The notes: generated by a model from the letters alone, not told the origin. Counted from the first letter of the stretch, positions 30,101-43,800 are shown. The stretch: DNA of 64,000 nucleotides from Nemopilema nomurai (GCA_003864495.1 ML133420.1:62001-126000), one strand, 5' to 3'. Made by a program: numbers and translations.

Positions 30101-33100
30101 GAGTGAATGACTGCATGGGAAAACAGTTGTTTACCATGGTGCATTGGAAGTATAGAAAAAATCTTAAGAATGCTTTGGTTATTCGTAAAAAGTTTTGTCA
30201 ATGTTCAAAGCAGGATGGTTAACACATGCACTGGTTGTAAGATTTGAATTAAAAACCAAAATTGTGGCAAAATTGTGTCCCAGTAAATCAAAGCAATGAA
30301 TGGTATGGAAGACCCGTCTGTCCGCAGCACAAACAAGAATTAACCCGTAATTCATGAAAAATGATGTTTTATTTGCAAGAGATAAAATATATCACGATGG
30401 ATTAATAATTCATCACATTACTGACCCCGATGTTTTTACGTGGCAAACAGTTTGAATCGTTTTAGATTTAGAAGTCACGTTTATCGAACTGGTAAACCTC
30501 TTCTTGAGGTGAAAAAGATTCCCCAAGGCATGGGCGTGCTCTGACACTGCTACTATGCATTTGCAGCATGAAAACGTGAAAAGGAATCAATGCCAGTGCA
30601 TAGATCAGTGACTTAGAGTCAGAATGAGAACACGATGATTGTGTCCAAGGTAATTTCAACGAGAAATCACTGCTAGCAACGGCCTCTTAGCTTCGTGACA
30701 ACATCTACTGGGTCAGATCATTTCATTCGATTCTTCCTTAGAGCTCGAAGCAGCAATATGTTGGAAGGTTCGAACAAAAGCCTGTAGTTACTGTATTCGA
30801 CCACAAATCAAAGTAGCTTCGAACTTCTCCCTTACAGCTGTGCCTCATCTGACAAAATTACCCTGCCCTATCGTCTGGACCAGTAATGTCCTGTTCTTTC
30901 TGAAAAGAATACGTCTAATCCTAACAAGCCGCATTGCATCCACATACGGATAAAGCTTCGTTTAGAAGTCTATTATTCATCATTAGAATAGAAATAATTT
31001 ATACATCTGGTGCACCTGTCATGCTTGAAGTTGTTCTATTGGTCTGCAGTCGTTTTTACTTGGGAAGCTCATCGCACAGAATCGTAACTTGAGGGTATGA
31101 GGGAGCTTTTGGGAGGCAATAACGCTGATTAACTGGCAAGCTGTTATAATCAAGTTTATCAATCACTTTTATGCCCTGAGCATGTCAATCATTTTATGAT
31201 AACGAGCCTTCGTGCCCAGATTAATTTCAGCTTAATGATTAATATTGATGCTTTGTACGTTAATCAGGATTCCTGGAAGTCAGATGTTTGTGATTTATTA
31301 GGCAAGGTTGCTCAAATCCTCGAAAATTGCACGGCCTATTTCCCGTGATGCGACCGTTATTGGAGCATTAGATAAGCACCATGAAAAAGACGTTGTAGTT
31401 TATCAGCGTGTCCCTGCTATTAGCGACACCTGGAGAAAGTGTGCTGCTGTTATTGTTTAATTGTACTTCTGGAAAACAAATTAATCTGGGGAGGTCAATT
31501 TGTCACGGAAGCAAAACGCTTGCCCCAAAAAATCCATGAGCACCTTCTGCAGCCAATACAGGGCCGGCTTTTCGTATTAATGGTTGAGAGGGGGCCAAAA
31601 TATTAATATTTTGAAAGGGTTTAGTAAAGACAGCCATCTTGAAGAGCTGTCGGGGTCCTACTGAGCAAAATTATCACAAGAGTATTTGATCTTCCTTCTT
31701 CCTACTTATAAACTTCATTTTATTTCTTTCTAAATGGCCTTGAAAAATATAAAAGCCGGCCCTGTATAGGCTGCAGAAGGTGCTCTTGCAATTTTTGGGC
31801 CAAGCGTTTTGCTCCCGTGGCAAATTGACTTCCGTGAAAAATATTTGCCCCACCCCCTCCGGCCCTGCAATGATACGATGCTAGATATTGATCAAAGCCG
31901 ACCTTGGAACGAAAATGAACGTACCTCTACTCATGAGTTTTCCGAGAATAGGCGACGTTCCGTCGGATACCGAGCAGTTCCAGCGCCGATACGAGAACTG
32001 TCGTTGGCACTCCTTGAGCGCGTTCGATGCGCCGACTCCAACCTTGAGCATCAGCTTCGGGTAGCGGGAGCAGAGTGCCCTCTGACTTTTAACCAGACCA
32101 GCTATATTGTTGCAGCCGATTTTTGAGCCAACAGAGAAGACCTGGAGCTCAAAAGCCTGAGAGAAAGAAACCAAATTTAGGAGCATTGTCAACAATTTGA
32201 GCGTGTTTTGATGAATAATATTAAATGTAACAATGATGGAAAAGTTGTGATTGTAATGAAAACAAGCGGCGGGCATGCTATCAAGTCGCCATCAAACACA
32301 TCTCTAAATTATGAATTAAACACTTGAATATGGCAGCCATTGTGCAATTTTCTCCTGATGGGTAATGAGCTTCCAACCTCCAGCCCAACCCTTTCCAGAT
32401 TTTGACAAAAAGTAGCTGAGTCTGCACACGTCTATGACGTCAAAACAAAAGTGAAGCATAGCCAAGGTCATGACAACTCTTGTTGCTGTTTGACAAGAGA
32501 AAGCTGACGGAAAAGCTCAACTGTCTGTGCCCACACGAGCCTTCTGTAGCCACATGAAGATATCACAGAGACGGTGATAATAAGACTTCCCTTGAAAATG
32601 AGGTCCCAAGGCTGTGGATTGTGCAAACGGATTTAGGCCCAAACTGAAACTCTTAGCTCGCTCCAAGCCACACTGTATATCATGTCAAATACAAATCGAT
32701 GGTCATCGTTGCAAACGATGTCAAATAAAAACCACTTTCTAATGTTACAGGTCGGATAATTAGGTTGGCAAAACGCTTTAAATCACAGAAAACCTGATAA
32801 ACTAGCCCGCGAAGAAAGCAACCGAGTTATTCATAAAATATTTTCCTTTAGGTTGCGTCTGCAAAGAACCAACTGAACACTACGGGTTTAATGGCTGCCA
32901 TGACAGGGTATTTGCTTGAGCTCCTAAATTAAGCTTATTGGTACTTTCACAAACTAATACATTCAAAAAATAAAGTTAGAGTTATAATTACAAAAAAATA
33001 ACCACCCTACTTATAATATCAATTCGCATTTGCGTCATAGGTCACCACTATCACTGAAAAGCCTAAAAAAATCTCGAACGGGGATCCCTTTTCAATTAAA

Positions 33101-36018
33101 CATTAACAACTCAAAGGCATTCAGATTTCGTTCTCACCAGTCGTGCCGCTACCGTTCGAATACTTTGGGCTGGGCAAACTTCCGCTGCTAAGTACCAAAC
33201 AGGAAAATTTCTCATTATGACCGATATCTTCCACGAATACCAAAGATTTAAGGAGAAATGAAGGCTGTGACACAAACCTTGACTAATGCAATCGCTTACG
33301 TCATAACGTCACAATGAATCGTATCTTAATCATCAAATGACATGAACAGGCGGGGAATTTACTCTTTGCCAATAGGAAATTCGGAAATTATATAGCAAGA
33401 AAATGGCACGAGTATGGCAAAATCGTATTTATTCTCTTCTCTTTACGTTTATGGCGTTCGCTTGTTAGATATTCGCTTCCATATCATGCATGGATCCCTC
33501 AATTATAGAAGAGATAACAAGCCAGCCAGTGTTCCACCAAACTATCTGCGGATAACCACTCCCCCATATGATGCATCGCCATTCAAATGCCTATATTTGT
33601 ATACTTAAAATTTCCAAAAGCGTGGTTATTATGAACGATAAACGTTTTGAAGGACTGCACGCTGCAAACGTTTTGAGGAACAGCAAAAATTAGCATTACA
33701 ACTCACTCATTGACAAAAGTCAAAGCTTGTTAAACTAATTTTGACGCGCAAGCATATATATATAACCTATGTTAAAAAGGCATACAGAGGAAAATATACA
33801 GAAAAGAATGGTCAGGTAATTAACTTATGGGGTTGGCACCAAATGGTCCAGATGGTAATGGTACAATTTTCTAGGGTCTACTTCTTAAATGGACTTTAAA
33901 TTGACTGGGTAATTCTTCCGTTGGATAAACCCCTGTTCTTTACAATGATACCATTCTACCCTGTAAAGAGTCAGATATTTGCATTAAATAATGAATTGTG
34001 CTGGATTGAACCTCGCGGATATCAGTACTAATCTCATAATCACTGGAAAAGTATCAAGACGTGTTGCTAGATATACCTTTATTGTCTTTAATTATATTCC
34101 TACCTTTCTATTAAATTTCTGTTGGCCAACTGTGAAAAGTTCAGGAGAATTAATGAAAGGTCACCTTGTCACATCATGACTTTGTTGGCATCAACGTTTG
34201 GTATTCAGAAGCAAATTTAGAGCGGGCTGTTTGCAGAAATGGTGCCTGTAGAGAGGGTCACACATATTACCCCCACTTCAGAGCAGTGGAAATCGTTCCT
34301 CGGGATAGTCGTGTTCGTATTTCTCGCTACAATCATTGTGCATCGATTACTATACAAGATGTATCTAGGAGTATATCAAAAATTACGAGCCAAACCACAC
34401 GTTTATCTTGAGGTACTCTCAACAACACGATCCCCATTCTACTCCAGGAAGACATCAATAGGCTTTTCACCTCATTGCTTAGTTTCATTGAATAGGAAAA
34501 GGTTTAGCTCGTAGTTCCAGTCAGTATCATAGAGTCCAATGGAGACAGCCTACTGTCCCAAAGCCCCTTGCCGACCTACTTTGGCGAAAACACCCTTCAT
34601 GCGCCCAAGATCTTCCCAATCAGCTCCCCTTTAAATTTCATCGCCAGCTCAAGATTTGCGAGAAGGCAAACTTTATTTCATGTGCTATTGCTTTGTCTTA
34701 ACATTGAGACGACGAGAAAGCAGATATAGCTAAATGATCATCCTCTTTCGCGATGATATCAATCAGTTCAAGAAGTGAAACAACTCGATCAATATTTATG
34801 TATGTCTGGGAAAGCGGCAGAAACTGGATGGCAGGAAATTCCCAGAAATTGCAATACTAAAGATGCCTGCTTTTTCCTATTGGTAATAAATCTTATTCGA
34901 CCGATCAATGCTTGAAAATGGCACAACAAAGAGATTGCAAGATAAAGCCAGTAATTTGTGATTAATTACCCACTCCAGATAATGTTTATTTCACGTTGCC
35001 AAGATTTGGTTGGCTGCCAAACTAAAGTGTACAGCATCAGTACAAAATTGCTATTCGAAGATGTCAGCAAGACATGTTTTGAAGAGTTAAATGATTTTAA
35101 ATAACTGCGAAAATTCCACAGACAGCATTTCCTGGGGAAGTTCTTATTTGCAAAATCTCAATGAAGCTGCTTCACTGCCTCAAATTCACTGCCTTGTTGA
35201 TGATAATTGGGCATATGGTGTTTACAGGGAGATGCCAAGTAACTAGGGATTTCTTTTGACATGAAAAGAGTTTTGATAAATAGTGGCAAGGAATTTCTAA
35301 CGAAATGCATTTTTAAATAGCTCTTGCGACATGCTGTCTGTTATGTACAAATCACAAAGGTTTTTCAAATTTAACGTGTCGTTAAAAGAATACATTATAA
35401 TTGCCAAGATTTCCTTTAATGGCAGTTCTTTTTAACGGGAAAAGTGGATGGTTATGCAGGAAATATTTTGTTGTTGTATATGTGTCACCAAAACTACCTC
35501 TCTGAACACCAGCTGAAACTTTTGAAGCCACGAAGGTACACTCTTGCCAACTGGGCGAAGAATTCGGCAAAATTTTACAAAACGAGGTTAGAAAGCTGTA
35601 GGTTGCAGTGAAAGGTCTACTACATTGGGTTGAAATTCCGATGCCAATTTAAAATAACTAACAAAGCATAAATAAATGTTTTCGCCAGTGTGCCTTTCTT
35701 ATTAGAGAATCGATATCAAAGGGGCAGCCACAATGCACAATTCTGGTCCCACAATGGTGGGTTTTTCCGCTCTCTTGTACGGAGAGCAGACAAATAGCAG
35801 ACCTCCTATCACAAATTCAAAGGAAACATCAAACATTTGCTTCTACCGTGGAAATGCATTGAAATAGATGGAAGTCTGTTAAAACAGCTCTTCGATAGAA
35901 GCATTTGCGAGGAAATAATGGATGCAATTTGCCATCGAAGTGATACTCACCACCAGTGACTCCCAGCCTCCGTTGATAATTTCGTCAAAATAATGAATAC
36001 CACAAGAATATATTTCAT
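24183..36018 (-). CDS. Wnt secreted signalling ligand, WNT2-like features
   Basis: Exons: 35951-36018 (signal peptide MKYILVVFIILTKLSTEAG then SHWW), 31925-32156, 27300-27568, 24764-25126 and 24183-24425. Exons 2 to 5 join in phase. The first ends in phase 2 while the second starts in phase 0, so a small exon between them is probably missing from this model. Landmarks: CNNIAGLVKSQRALC, ECQRQFSYRRWNCS, RESAFFHAVSSAGVVHEVTR, ARALLNKHNNEAGR, CKCHGMSGSC with the serine that carries the palmitoleate needed for Frizzled binding, YLEQSPNYC, GTAGREC, CDILCCGHGY and CNCKFIWCCKVACEKC. The ARALLNKHNNEAGR, SRANRESAFF and LVKSQRALC regions remind me of WNT2, but the subfamily needs a tree. Odd points: the usual tryptophan-containing motifs read DNCNDN and KYCHRS, and a basic tail of about 45 residues follows the last cysteine. 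Confidence 0.93.
28506..28530. repeat. (TA)n microsatellite
   Basis: Uninterrupted alternation of T and A inside the Wnt intron between exons 2 and 3. Simple-sequence repeat. Confidence 0.8.
31490..31833. mobile_element. Foldback / MITE-like inverted-repeat element
   Basis: Two arms of about 84 bases are near-perfect reverse complements: 31490-31573 and 31750-31833. Shared blocks include GTCAATTTG, GCAAAACGCTTG, GAGCACCTTCTGCAGCC and ATACAGGGCCGGCTTTT. The arms enclose about 175 unrelated bases without a reading frame. The element sits in a Wnt intron, about 90 bases from the splice donor of the exon ending at 31925. I could not define a target-site duplication. Confidence 0.85.
32157..35950. 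other. Wnt intron 1; probable site of an unfound small exon
   Basis: Phase mismatch between the signal-peptide exon and the next exon predicts an exon of length 1 modulo 3 here. I could not single it out by eye. A TGACGTCA palindrome lies at 32435-32442. No other gene is apparent. Confidence 0.4.
32435..32442. promoter_or_regulatory. TGACGTCA palindrome (CRE-like)
   Basis: Exact full CREB/ATF consensus palindrome within the first Wnt intron. Sequence match only, without evidence of use. Confidence 0.3.
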
Positions 36019-37803
36019 CTTGGCAGAGTTGAGGCAAAGCTCTGTACTGTTCCTCGCTTCACAATGAATTGAGCCTGCGATGCAAATGATTGATTTGTAA
36101 GGCCTTTGAAGTGTTGACAGAAGCGAATTGACAGTTAATAGATAGCTGATGTGACGGGATAACGACGTCTCTTTGATCAGCGCCGCGTGATCACAGTTGG
36201 GTGTGCTGTAGGCTAAAAACTAAGATATCCGCCATATACAAATGAGCAGTAAGCATCCCAACAACACGACGATCAGGCGCTTTTAAACAACTCCAATCAT
36301 AATGGAGTGACACTGAGCCGGCCATTTCAAAAGCGATTTACTCGTATTGTTTATCTGTAAACCATCCAAATTGTTTGTCTTAATGATGACCCTCCTCAAG
36401 GAATTTGTAATCGATCGCTTTCCGCAGGCAATCAGTTCCGCCGCTCGACGCACCGCCTCTTGGGTATTTAAACAATCGCCAGCAATTTCGCCATCCGAAA
36501 GCTCCTATAATCGGCACCGTCTGACGTTCAGGGGAAAACACGCCGCTAACATGGAGATTTGATCAAGTTTATGAACATTTTGGAATCCCAATTATCTCGA
36601 GAGCTATTCCGTTATTTCCCAGCTTAATTGCTTATATTGCAAGCGATACATCATCCCCCGCTGAGCTTAAACTTGAGAAAAATTTCAGGTAGGCCAAAGG
36701 GCTTTGGCAGTACACAAATAATCTTGTACATTTGCATTACAAACTTCCCGCCTATGGCCTAAGTTCAATATTCAATAACCCACTGCGTAGCTGACTCCAA
36801 AGCAACAGCGATATGTTCATCCTCTTCGTGTGTTTTAAAACTGTTCTTTTGAAAAATAAGATGCTCTTTTAAAAATACAGATCACGTAACGCTTTCTGAA
36901 GGCCTCCCTGAGAGTTTTGTAGTTGGCTAATTGCGTTTCAGGCGAGGCTATCTGGAGTAACCCTTTCCAGTCCTTTATCATCTATCAAAACTTTTTCCTT
37001 AGAAAAACGGGGGTGGAGATATGATCTCATAATACTAGGTTCAGGAGCATGTTCCTCCACAGGCGTGTAACCTCAGCTCAGGCAATCTTGGAGAAGCACG
37101 AGATGTTCAAAAACTTGAATACATAAACCAAGAAGTATATCTCTCGAACAATCGTTTCTAGTTTGACAAACAGTACTTACCTTATTTCGATGTGTGCTTT
37201 GCTCTGGTCTAGGCCAATTTCGCTGTTGAGAACTTTTCTACCGCCCCAGGTTCCAGAAGATGTGATTTATGGCGAAATACCAAAAGTAAACAAAACGAAC
37301 TTCTTCTGCTTACTTCATACAAGCCAATTGTTATACCCAAAAGTAACATCAAATACTTGCTTTTGTAAATTCTAATCCAAAATTCTCTACTCGTTGCTGC
37401 ATGTTCTTCAAGCTTCAGAACATTTACTATGACATCTAGGACCCTTGTTATAATTTTCAACAGATTGTCTTGAAGGAGGGGTTTCGCAAGAACAAATAGT
37501 GAGATTCATCGAGTTCCCGGCACTTGTATTGATACCTTTGGCTTCTATTCGAAAAATATTTGTACTTTAGCGAAACAAGTGTGTTGTCTTTTGCTGTCTA
37601 ACCAGCCAATAATATTTCTAGAAATTCCTAGAAATTCAAATCTTCACCTTCGCGTAATGCCCCCAATTTTCTTTTGAATGTATCGAACTGAAACCTTGTA
37701 GAAAGTTTTTTTAAAGTATTTACCCGTGCATAGTTAATCACACCTAGTATAATTCAGTATCTAAAGAATCTCTATCAATATTTTACCGTCCAGTGTTCTT
37801 TTT

Positions 37804-37811
37804 TGACGTCA
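37804..37811. promoter_or_regulatory. TGACGTCA palindrome (CRE-like)
   Basis: Exact palindrome extended to TTTTGACGTCAAAA, about 1.8 kb upstream of the Wnt start codon. Motif match only. Confidence 0.35.
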
Positions 37812-39829
37812 AAAGTCTAATTTTACTATACCAGTATCTTTGAAAGTAGCATAATTGCAATCCTTTTAAAATAAGCTTCTTCTAAAATACGATTTTTTAG
37901 ACAGAGATTTTCCCTATAAAAAGCTACCTTGGATTCATAGTTTCCCTCCGTCTTTTCTGCTTTTGATGCAAGATTGGACGAATCTGACTTCTCAGAAAAT
38001 GGGCAGTTATGTATCTTTAGAATGAGATGAGAGGGTCAAGAAATATAGTTATTGTAGGGACGTCAACCCATGCTCTATTTCCAGTTCATAATTTCCACAA
38101 TAGTGAGAATTGAAGCTTACTAGGTGTGTGTTTTGAAAGAAGAAAAATAATTAAAATGAGGCAATAAAAAGTAGAAAATAAAAAATCTAGAAACAAAATA
38201 CGCCAATCAGATGTCAATCAGGCGAACAAAAGTTTCTACTCGCCAAATAACTCCAGCCATTTGGATTTGTCCATTATTTTTTTATCTCATCATGATTTGA
38301 GTCTCCTTTTGCTATCAATTCTCGCTTCACTTCTACAGTGCTCCGAGTAAAAAAAATTAAAACTAGTCTAATCTTGTGACTCGAAACAGAACCATCTGAA
38401 ATATAGCATGCATTGCAATGATATCAACACAAAATTCGAGCAACTAACATGGAGTCCGGCTTGAATCATTAACGTCTCCCTTTCCTTACATTGTTAGCTT
38501 CGCTATTAGGATAAAAGATGTTGATAGAAATAGTTTGTATCTAATTAAAGAACTATTTTTCTTCACTATGTAACAAGTTTGCAAATTGACAGTGTGCACA
38601 GGTGGCCGTGAGGCTGGGCCCTTCAGTGTGGAGCAACCGCCACCGTATGTGACAAGACATTTCGAAATTCCCCTGCCTCTTGCACAACCGGGGCTATTTA
38701 AGAATACCAAACAAACTTGCCTATTCTAACAGTTCGGGTAAAGGATAATACACCGGAAATTGCAGTTACATTGATGTTTATTCCGATAGAAAATTTGTCG
38801 AGTTATTTTTAGGTAAGAAAGTTACAGTACTTTTAAGGCAGGCGGACAAAGCATACGAGAAATGTGGATTAGTGAACCGTTTGTTTATGTCTCCCACCAG
38901 TCACAAGGCGTCGGTCAACATCCTTGTTTACAAGAGTTTAGACGCAACAAAGAAGGGCTTGAAAAGAAGTTAGAATAGAATGCAGACACCCTGTAAACCC
39001 CCAGAGAAACCGTGGCAGCTTGAAATGAATCACACCAGAGGAGTGGCCATACGTCATTCAAACCACCAAGCCAACACCTGGAAGTGTGTTTCCCAAGACG
39101 AAAAGTCCATTTTCCGCCATTTGCAATGTACCAGTCATGAAATGACCTTTTGTGAAGGTAAATGACACCTCTAACAACTGGTCAGAGGAAAAATACACAA
39201 AAATACGGTAGTCGCAATAATTCTTGAACACATTTGTAAATCATGACCCTGATATATTGCTAGAAATGTGATAAGGCGTTTAAATTCTTTTCAGCAATTG
39301 CCAAATTATTTCCAGTTGCATTTTAAGCCGCTGAGTTGCTAAACAATCAAATACAGTCATGACCAAACGACTCAACATTTCCTGAACAATGTTGTGTCAT
39401 GTTCAGTTTTGTTCATTATTGTGAATAACGCCATTCTAAAAGCCAAAATTTCCCGTTCACTCTGAAGTTCAAAGCTTGAATGTAAAACGCACCAATTTTG
39501 AAAGACGTTTACAACTTTTCATCGCAAGTGAAATTTTTGTTTGCACGCTACTTCAAGAGCACGTGGGTGACACCTTCTTTAAGTTGCACTATGCTGTGGG
39601 AAAAACGGAAAAACGGATAATTCCTTGCGACCAGAGGCTGACCTAACTTGTATTCTGCAAGGTCACTAAGATCAAATTGAAAAAGTGGCCCCAATGTATA
39701 CTGAGATAATATACTGACGATAAGGCACAGAGGTATGTCGTGAACCGAAGGGTGGAACGGGCACAGGCGGGCTCGATGGGAATAAGGAAGACACCCCTAT
39801 ACCGTCATAATACTTCTAGGGGGCCGGTA

Positions 39830-40190
39830 CTACGGCAGCAAGTCATTACTGACATTCGGAACGCAGCTTGCTTCCAATGTCATTAGAATATCTGCAATGG
39901 TACGAAAGGTGTGTTGACCAAGCGAGGTCAATGCCGATGCGTGTGCAGTGATGGTGTGTGCACCAATGTTCCTAGCGTGGTGAATGGCAGCGCAATGCTT
40001 CAGAGGCACTGCCAAACGGATACAGCAAGGGTGTCTCTGGCAATCATCGACAACCGAGTTGCGTCTGTCTCGAGGACAGTCAGCTCGAAATCAAGAAGAT
40101 TTAGGCCATGGCGGCTTAGTGCATTGCACACTTGCATACGTGCTCTGCAAAGTTCCTGGGCAGAACTACAGCCGAAAAAAAAAAATTGAA
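39830..40190 (-). other. GC-richer segment with two adjoining open frames
   Basis: Two minus-strand frames meet near 40010: one ends ELTVLETDATRLSMIARDTL and the next continues HCAAIHHARNIGAHTITAHA then SLGQHTFRTIADILMTLEAS. Base composition is richer in G and C than the surroundings and the residues look protein-like, so this may be a decayed coding fragment split by a frameshift. A splice acceptor-like site (TTCTGCCCAG) occurs near 40165. I recognise no family. Confidence 0.3.
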
Positions 40191-40672
40191 ATAGAGCAAA
40201 ATTTTGTTTGGTTGAAAATTTAACTACAATACGCAAAACACAAGTTACGGAAGTATTTGTATGCGGGTACTAAAATTATGTTGGTTGGTAACTGTGTTGA
40301 TATCTGAAACTGCTTCTGAACATTTGGTAATTGCTGACGTGTGTAGAGCATCGGAAGAAACCTTTGGTAGCAAACCCAAACAAATGCTAAGGAAGGGCTG
40401 AGTTAGCATAGCGCTGAATGCCGCCCCAGCAAATTGCTCATTATGATGTTTTCACAGGAAACTCAACCCAAAGCAAAGTTGGGGCGGGTGGACCATGAGT
40501 GTGGGGTGTTGATTGGACATTATCACGCCGAAGGAAACGGGCGTTTGTGGGATCTTCATTCAAGAATTTCTGCCTCGATGCAAAGAATGCCTCGACGTTT
40601 ACTAATGTCATCCATGTTTACTTTCATTAGAGAAATACCAGAAATTCTATGTAGATAGCATTTCTCCCCTTG

Positions 40673-40680
40673 TGACGTCA
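40673..40680. promoter_or_regulatory. TGACGTCA palindrome (CRE-like)
   Basis: Exact palindrome 4.7 kb upstream of the Wnt start, 139 bases from a second copy at 40812. Motif match only. Confidence 0.35.
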
Positions 40681-40811
40681 TAGAAGATGGGTTTAAAATT
40701 CATTCTGTGGTCTAGGAGCACCACTTAAAGACAACAAACTGATTTTCGGGCCTGTTTACGGAAAACAATGCTCCTTCACGGATCAAACAGTCTGGGCCGA
40801 CTGGCTACGTG

Positions 40812-40819
40812 TGACGTCA
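40812..40819. promoter_or_regulatory. TGACGTCA palindrome (CRE-like)
   Basis: Second exact copy of the pair, in the context GTGTGACGTCACGG. Motif match only. Confidence 0.35.
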
Positions 40820-43800
40820 CGGCTGTCTTGGCGGCTTGCCTGTGGATTTCAAGCATCAACAAGTGAATTTCCTAAATTTGTTTTACCAAATCCTTTGATC
40901 CAGGGAATTGGCGATCCTGTTATATTTGAACAGATGCGTCAGATTTTGACCAGTCTTTTCTATCTGTCCCCGAACCCGGACTTCTATGTAACCGCACGCG
41001 AAGCAGAACTCTGCTATCCAAGGTTTGCGGGAAAATTTGGAGAACAGGGCCTCTCCAAATATTTTCTCGCATATCCATGTTTGTTTTCACTTCTATTTAA
41101 GTGAATTGACCAATTTTTATTGGTTAACAAGTCAAATTTTTTGTTTATTGGTTAACTCTCCTGCAACTTTCAGTGGAAAAAATTTATCATGGCCATTTTG
41201 AATATCACACAACTGAACAGAAAAATTAGCCATAGGCTCATTGAACCAAGGCTGACAATAGCTCTTCTGTGTGCATAGTTGAAATGAAAAGCAGAGGCCC
41301 CCACCCCAGGATTTACAAAGCAAATAACATTAAATTTTTGGTACAGATTATATATGAAGAGTAGCCTGTGAAAGGACAATTGCTTCTTTGAAATCTCTGG
41401 AATTTTTTTAAATCAATTTCTTTATGGTAGAGTTGGGTTGAACTTGATTAACTTCGACATCGTTCGGTAAACAAAGGTGTACAAGTGAAACTATTATTCA
41501 GTACACAATCAAGCGATTCATGAATTAATCTCAAGGGAAAGAAATTGTATACAGAACCAGGGATAATCAACCTTTTGTATCGAATTCTTCTTTCAAACAC
41601 GCGTGGATAAGAGCCGAACAACGCCGAAGCTTCAATGGCTCGATCGATTCAGTTTGCTGAAGCACATATCAAGAAAACAGCCTCAAAATTCAGACTCAGC
41701 TGTTGCTGTTATCTGTTTCACGGGGCTATTACGAGTCGCAGCCACGTCTACTGCGGAGGGCAGGTCAATTCATTTCATTTGAGCTTTATTAACCTTCAAA
41801 TAGATGACATCTTTTACAGTTGAATGCATTTATCCATAAGAAACAGCATTGATCGGTGGGTACCTAAAGCCAAGCAGAAACATTTTCAGAAAAAAACTGA
41901 CTGGTGTTGATGAATTTTTGTCACACGGAGGAACACGGTGGATGACATTGTCAGTTGTGTACTCTTATCAAATAGCTATAAGCTAGCTTATGTGCCATAT
42001 CTATTGACAAGATTGCACTTTGAGCCAATTTCCAAAGAACGTTAAAGATTTGACGATACAAAAGGGAGAAATGGAAGTAATGGCACTAGTATTGAGCCTT
42101 AACTGGCAAATTCACGATAAACGGGCTTCTTGCTAATGAATATGTTTGGGGTGTTTTATGTGTACTCTTTCCAAATGACTGCCAGGAAGATTTGGACGCA
42201 CAGATGATAGTACACGCAGTTTGAATCTTGAACTGAGCTTCAGTCACACAAAGCCCCACTCAGTTATTGATGTGACTGAAGATTTGCAGGGAACCTGTCC
42301 AGGCTGAAGTTTTTCCAGGTATGAAAAGCAAACCAGCGATGACAGGCCCGTCTCTTGAAATACAATTACAAAGATGCTTTCTCAGTGTGTCACTTGATAC
42401 CACTGCCACCTTTGTGATTCCATTTCAAGACTTAAATATAGTTTTCGTATAGGCTGCAGGGTTAAAGTTTAGCAGTCAATATCCTTCGCTTCGTGGGTCC
42501 AAAATGAGGTCTGGGGCTGACAGGTCCTGGTGCAATGCAGCGCGAGTACAACGCCACCAAAGGAGAAGTCCTATCAGCAAACCATCAAATATGTGCACAT
42601 ATATTGCTGTGAAGGAGCAGAGTTGCGCCCGCTCTTGAGTAAGATACAGGGTAGGTGTTCGGTACAAGTAACCGCCTTTGACCATGATAAACAAACATGA
42701 TTGCATATCGGGTTGAGATTTGTCTATTGGTCATGTTACATTTTCTGGATGACTAGCTTTACTGGTGCTTCCTGGACACATCTATAATAACGCTTCTTAG
42801 ATGCAGCTACCAGCCTACTCTCGGATGTAAAGCTATGAAACAGGCAGGCACGCCCTGGAAAGAAGAGGCGTGATGCAGAGGTCGACCCCCGCCTCAAGAG
42901 TCGGACATCCTGTAATGTAGTTCCCTTACAAATAATAAACAGTATTCGCATCAGAATAATAGGAGGGTGTCCAGTCATTATCGAAAACCCACTCTTCTGC
43001 GTCAATGAAAAAAATTTGGTTGCATGAAAGAATATAAGCAAGAGGTCGCACAACAACATAACATTTTCCATGCTTTATTCAGGCAATTGCCAGGTGGGCT
43101 TTAACTTCTAAACTCCATTTTGGTGGTTTTAACTCATTGAAAAATTCTTCGTTTATCAAATGTTTGGTCAACTCTGCACTTTTGAAGGGAAATCGAAATC
43201 TAAATCGAACCTCATTCATACTCTCTGAGAACTTGACGAATACAAGCCAATATATACATCGCGCGAGCCCTCCATCTTAAATCTGATTTGAACCTTTCCT
43301 GACAGCCAGCTGACAACATAAAAAATGACTTAAAATTCCTAGGCGTTTTCGGGCAAAGTTTGTGTGAGTAATCTCAAAAAAGGTATTTCTATTTATAATG
43401 ACTGCTGAAATTACTGGCTAATTTAAACCATACGATTTTGAAATAGGTTCACCTACTAGACATAATCTGAAGTGCTTAAAAACGCTGAATTTACCCACTT
43501 ATGTAAATCCTCCTTACCGTTGCCGCGTCGCTAATATACGAGGGCCATGCATCTGTGACACTCTCCATGAAAATGTGCCTTGTTAGGCAAGGTCTCATAG
43601 GGACATTCTCAACTGGTGAAATTAAAAATTCCTTACCAGTGGTGGTGCACCAGTTTTATTTGATAACAAAATTGGCCTATTGTCTATTTTACCTAAAACT
43701 CAACAATCGATTTCTTCCTTTGGAAATGAGATTAAAATGAAGTATACCGTTCACAATGCAATCTTTATTTTTCGAACAAGGCCGGGAAGTAATTTTATCA

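Noticed and set aside
32157..32276. Open frame extending upstream of the Wnt exon (MPAACFHYN...)
   Set aside because: A strong acceptor (TTTCTTTCTCTCAG) precedes residues AFELQ, so the upstream part is intron read-through.
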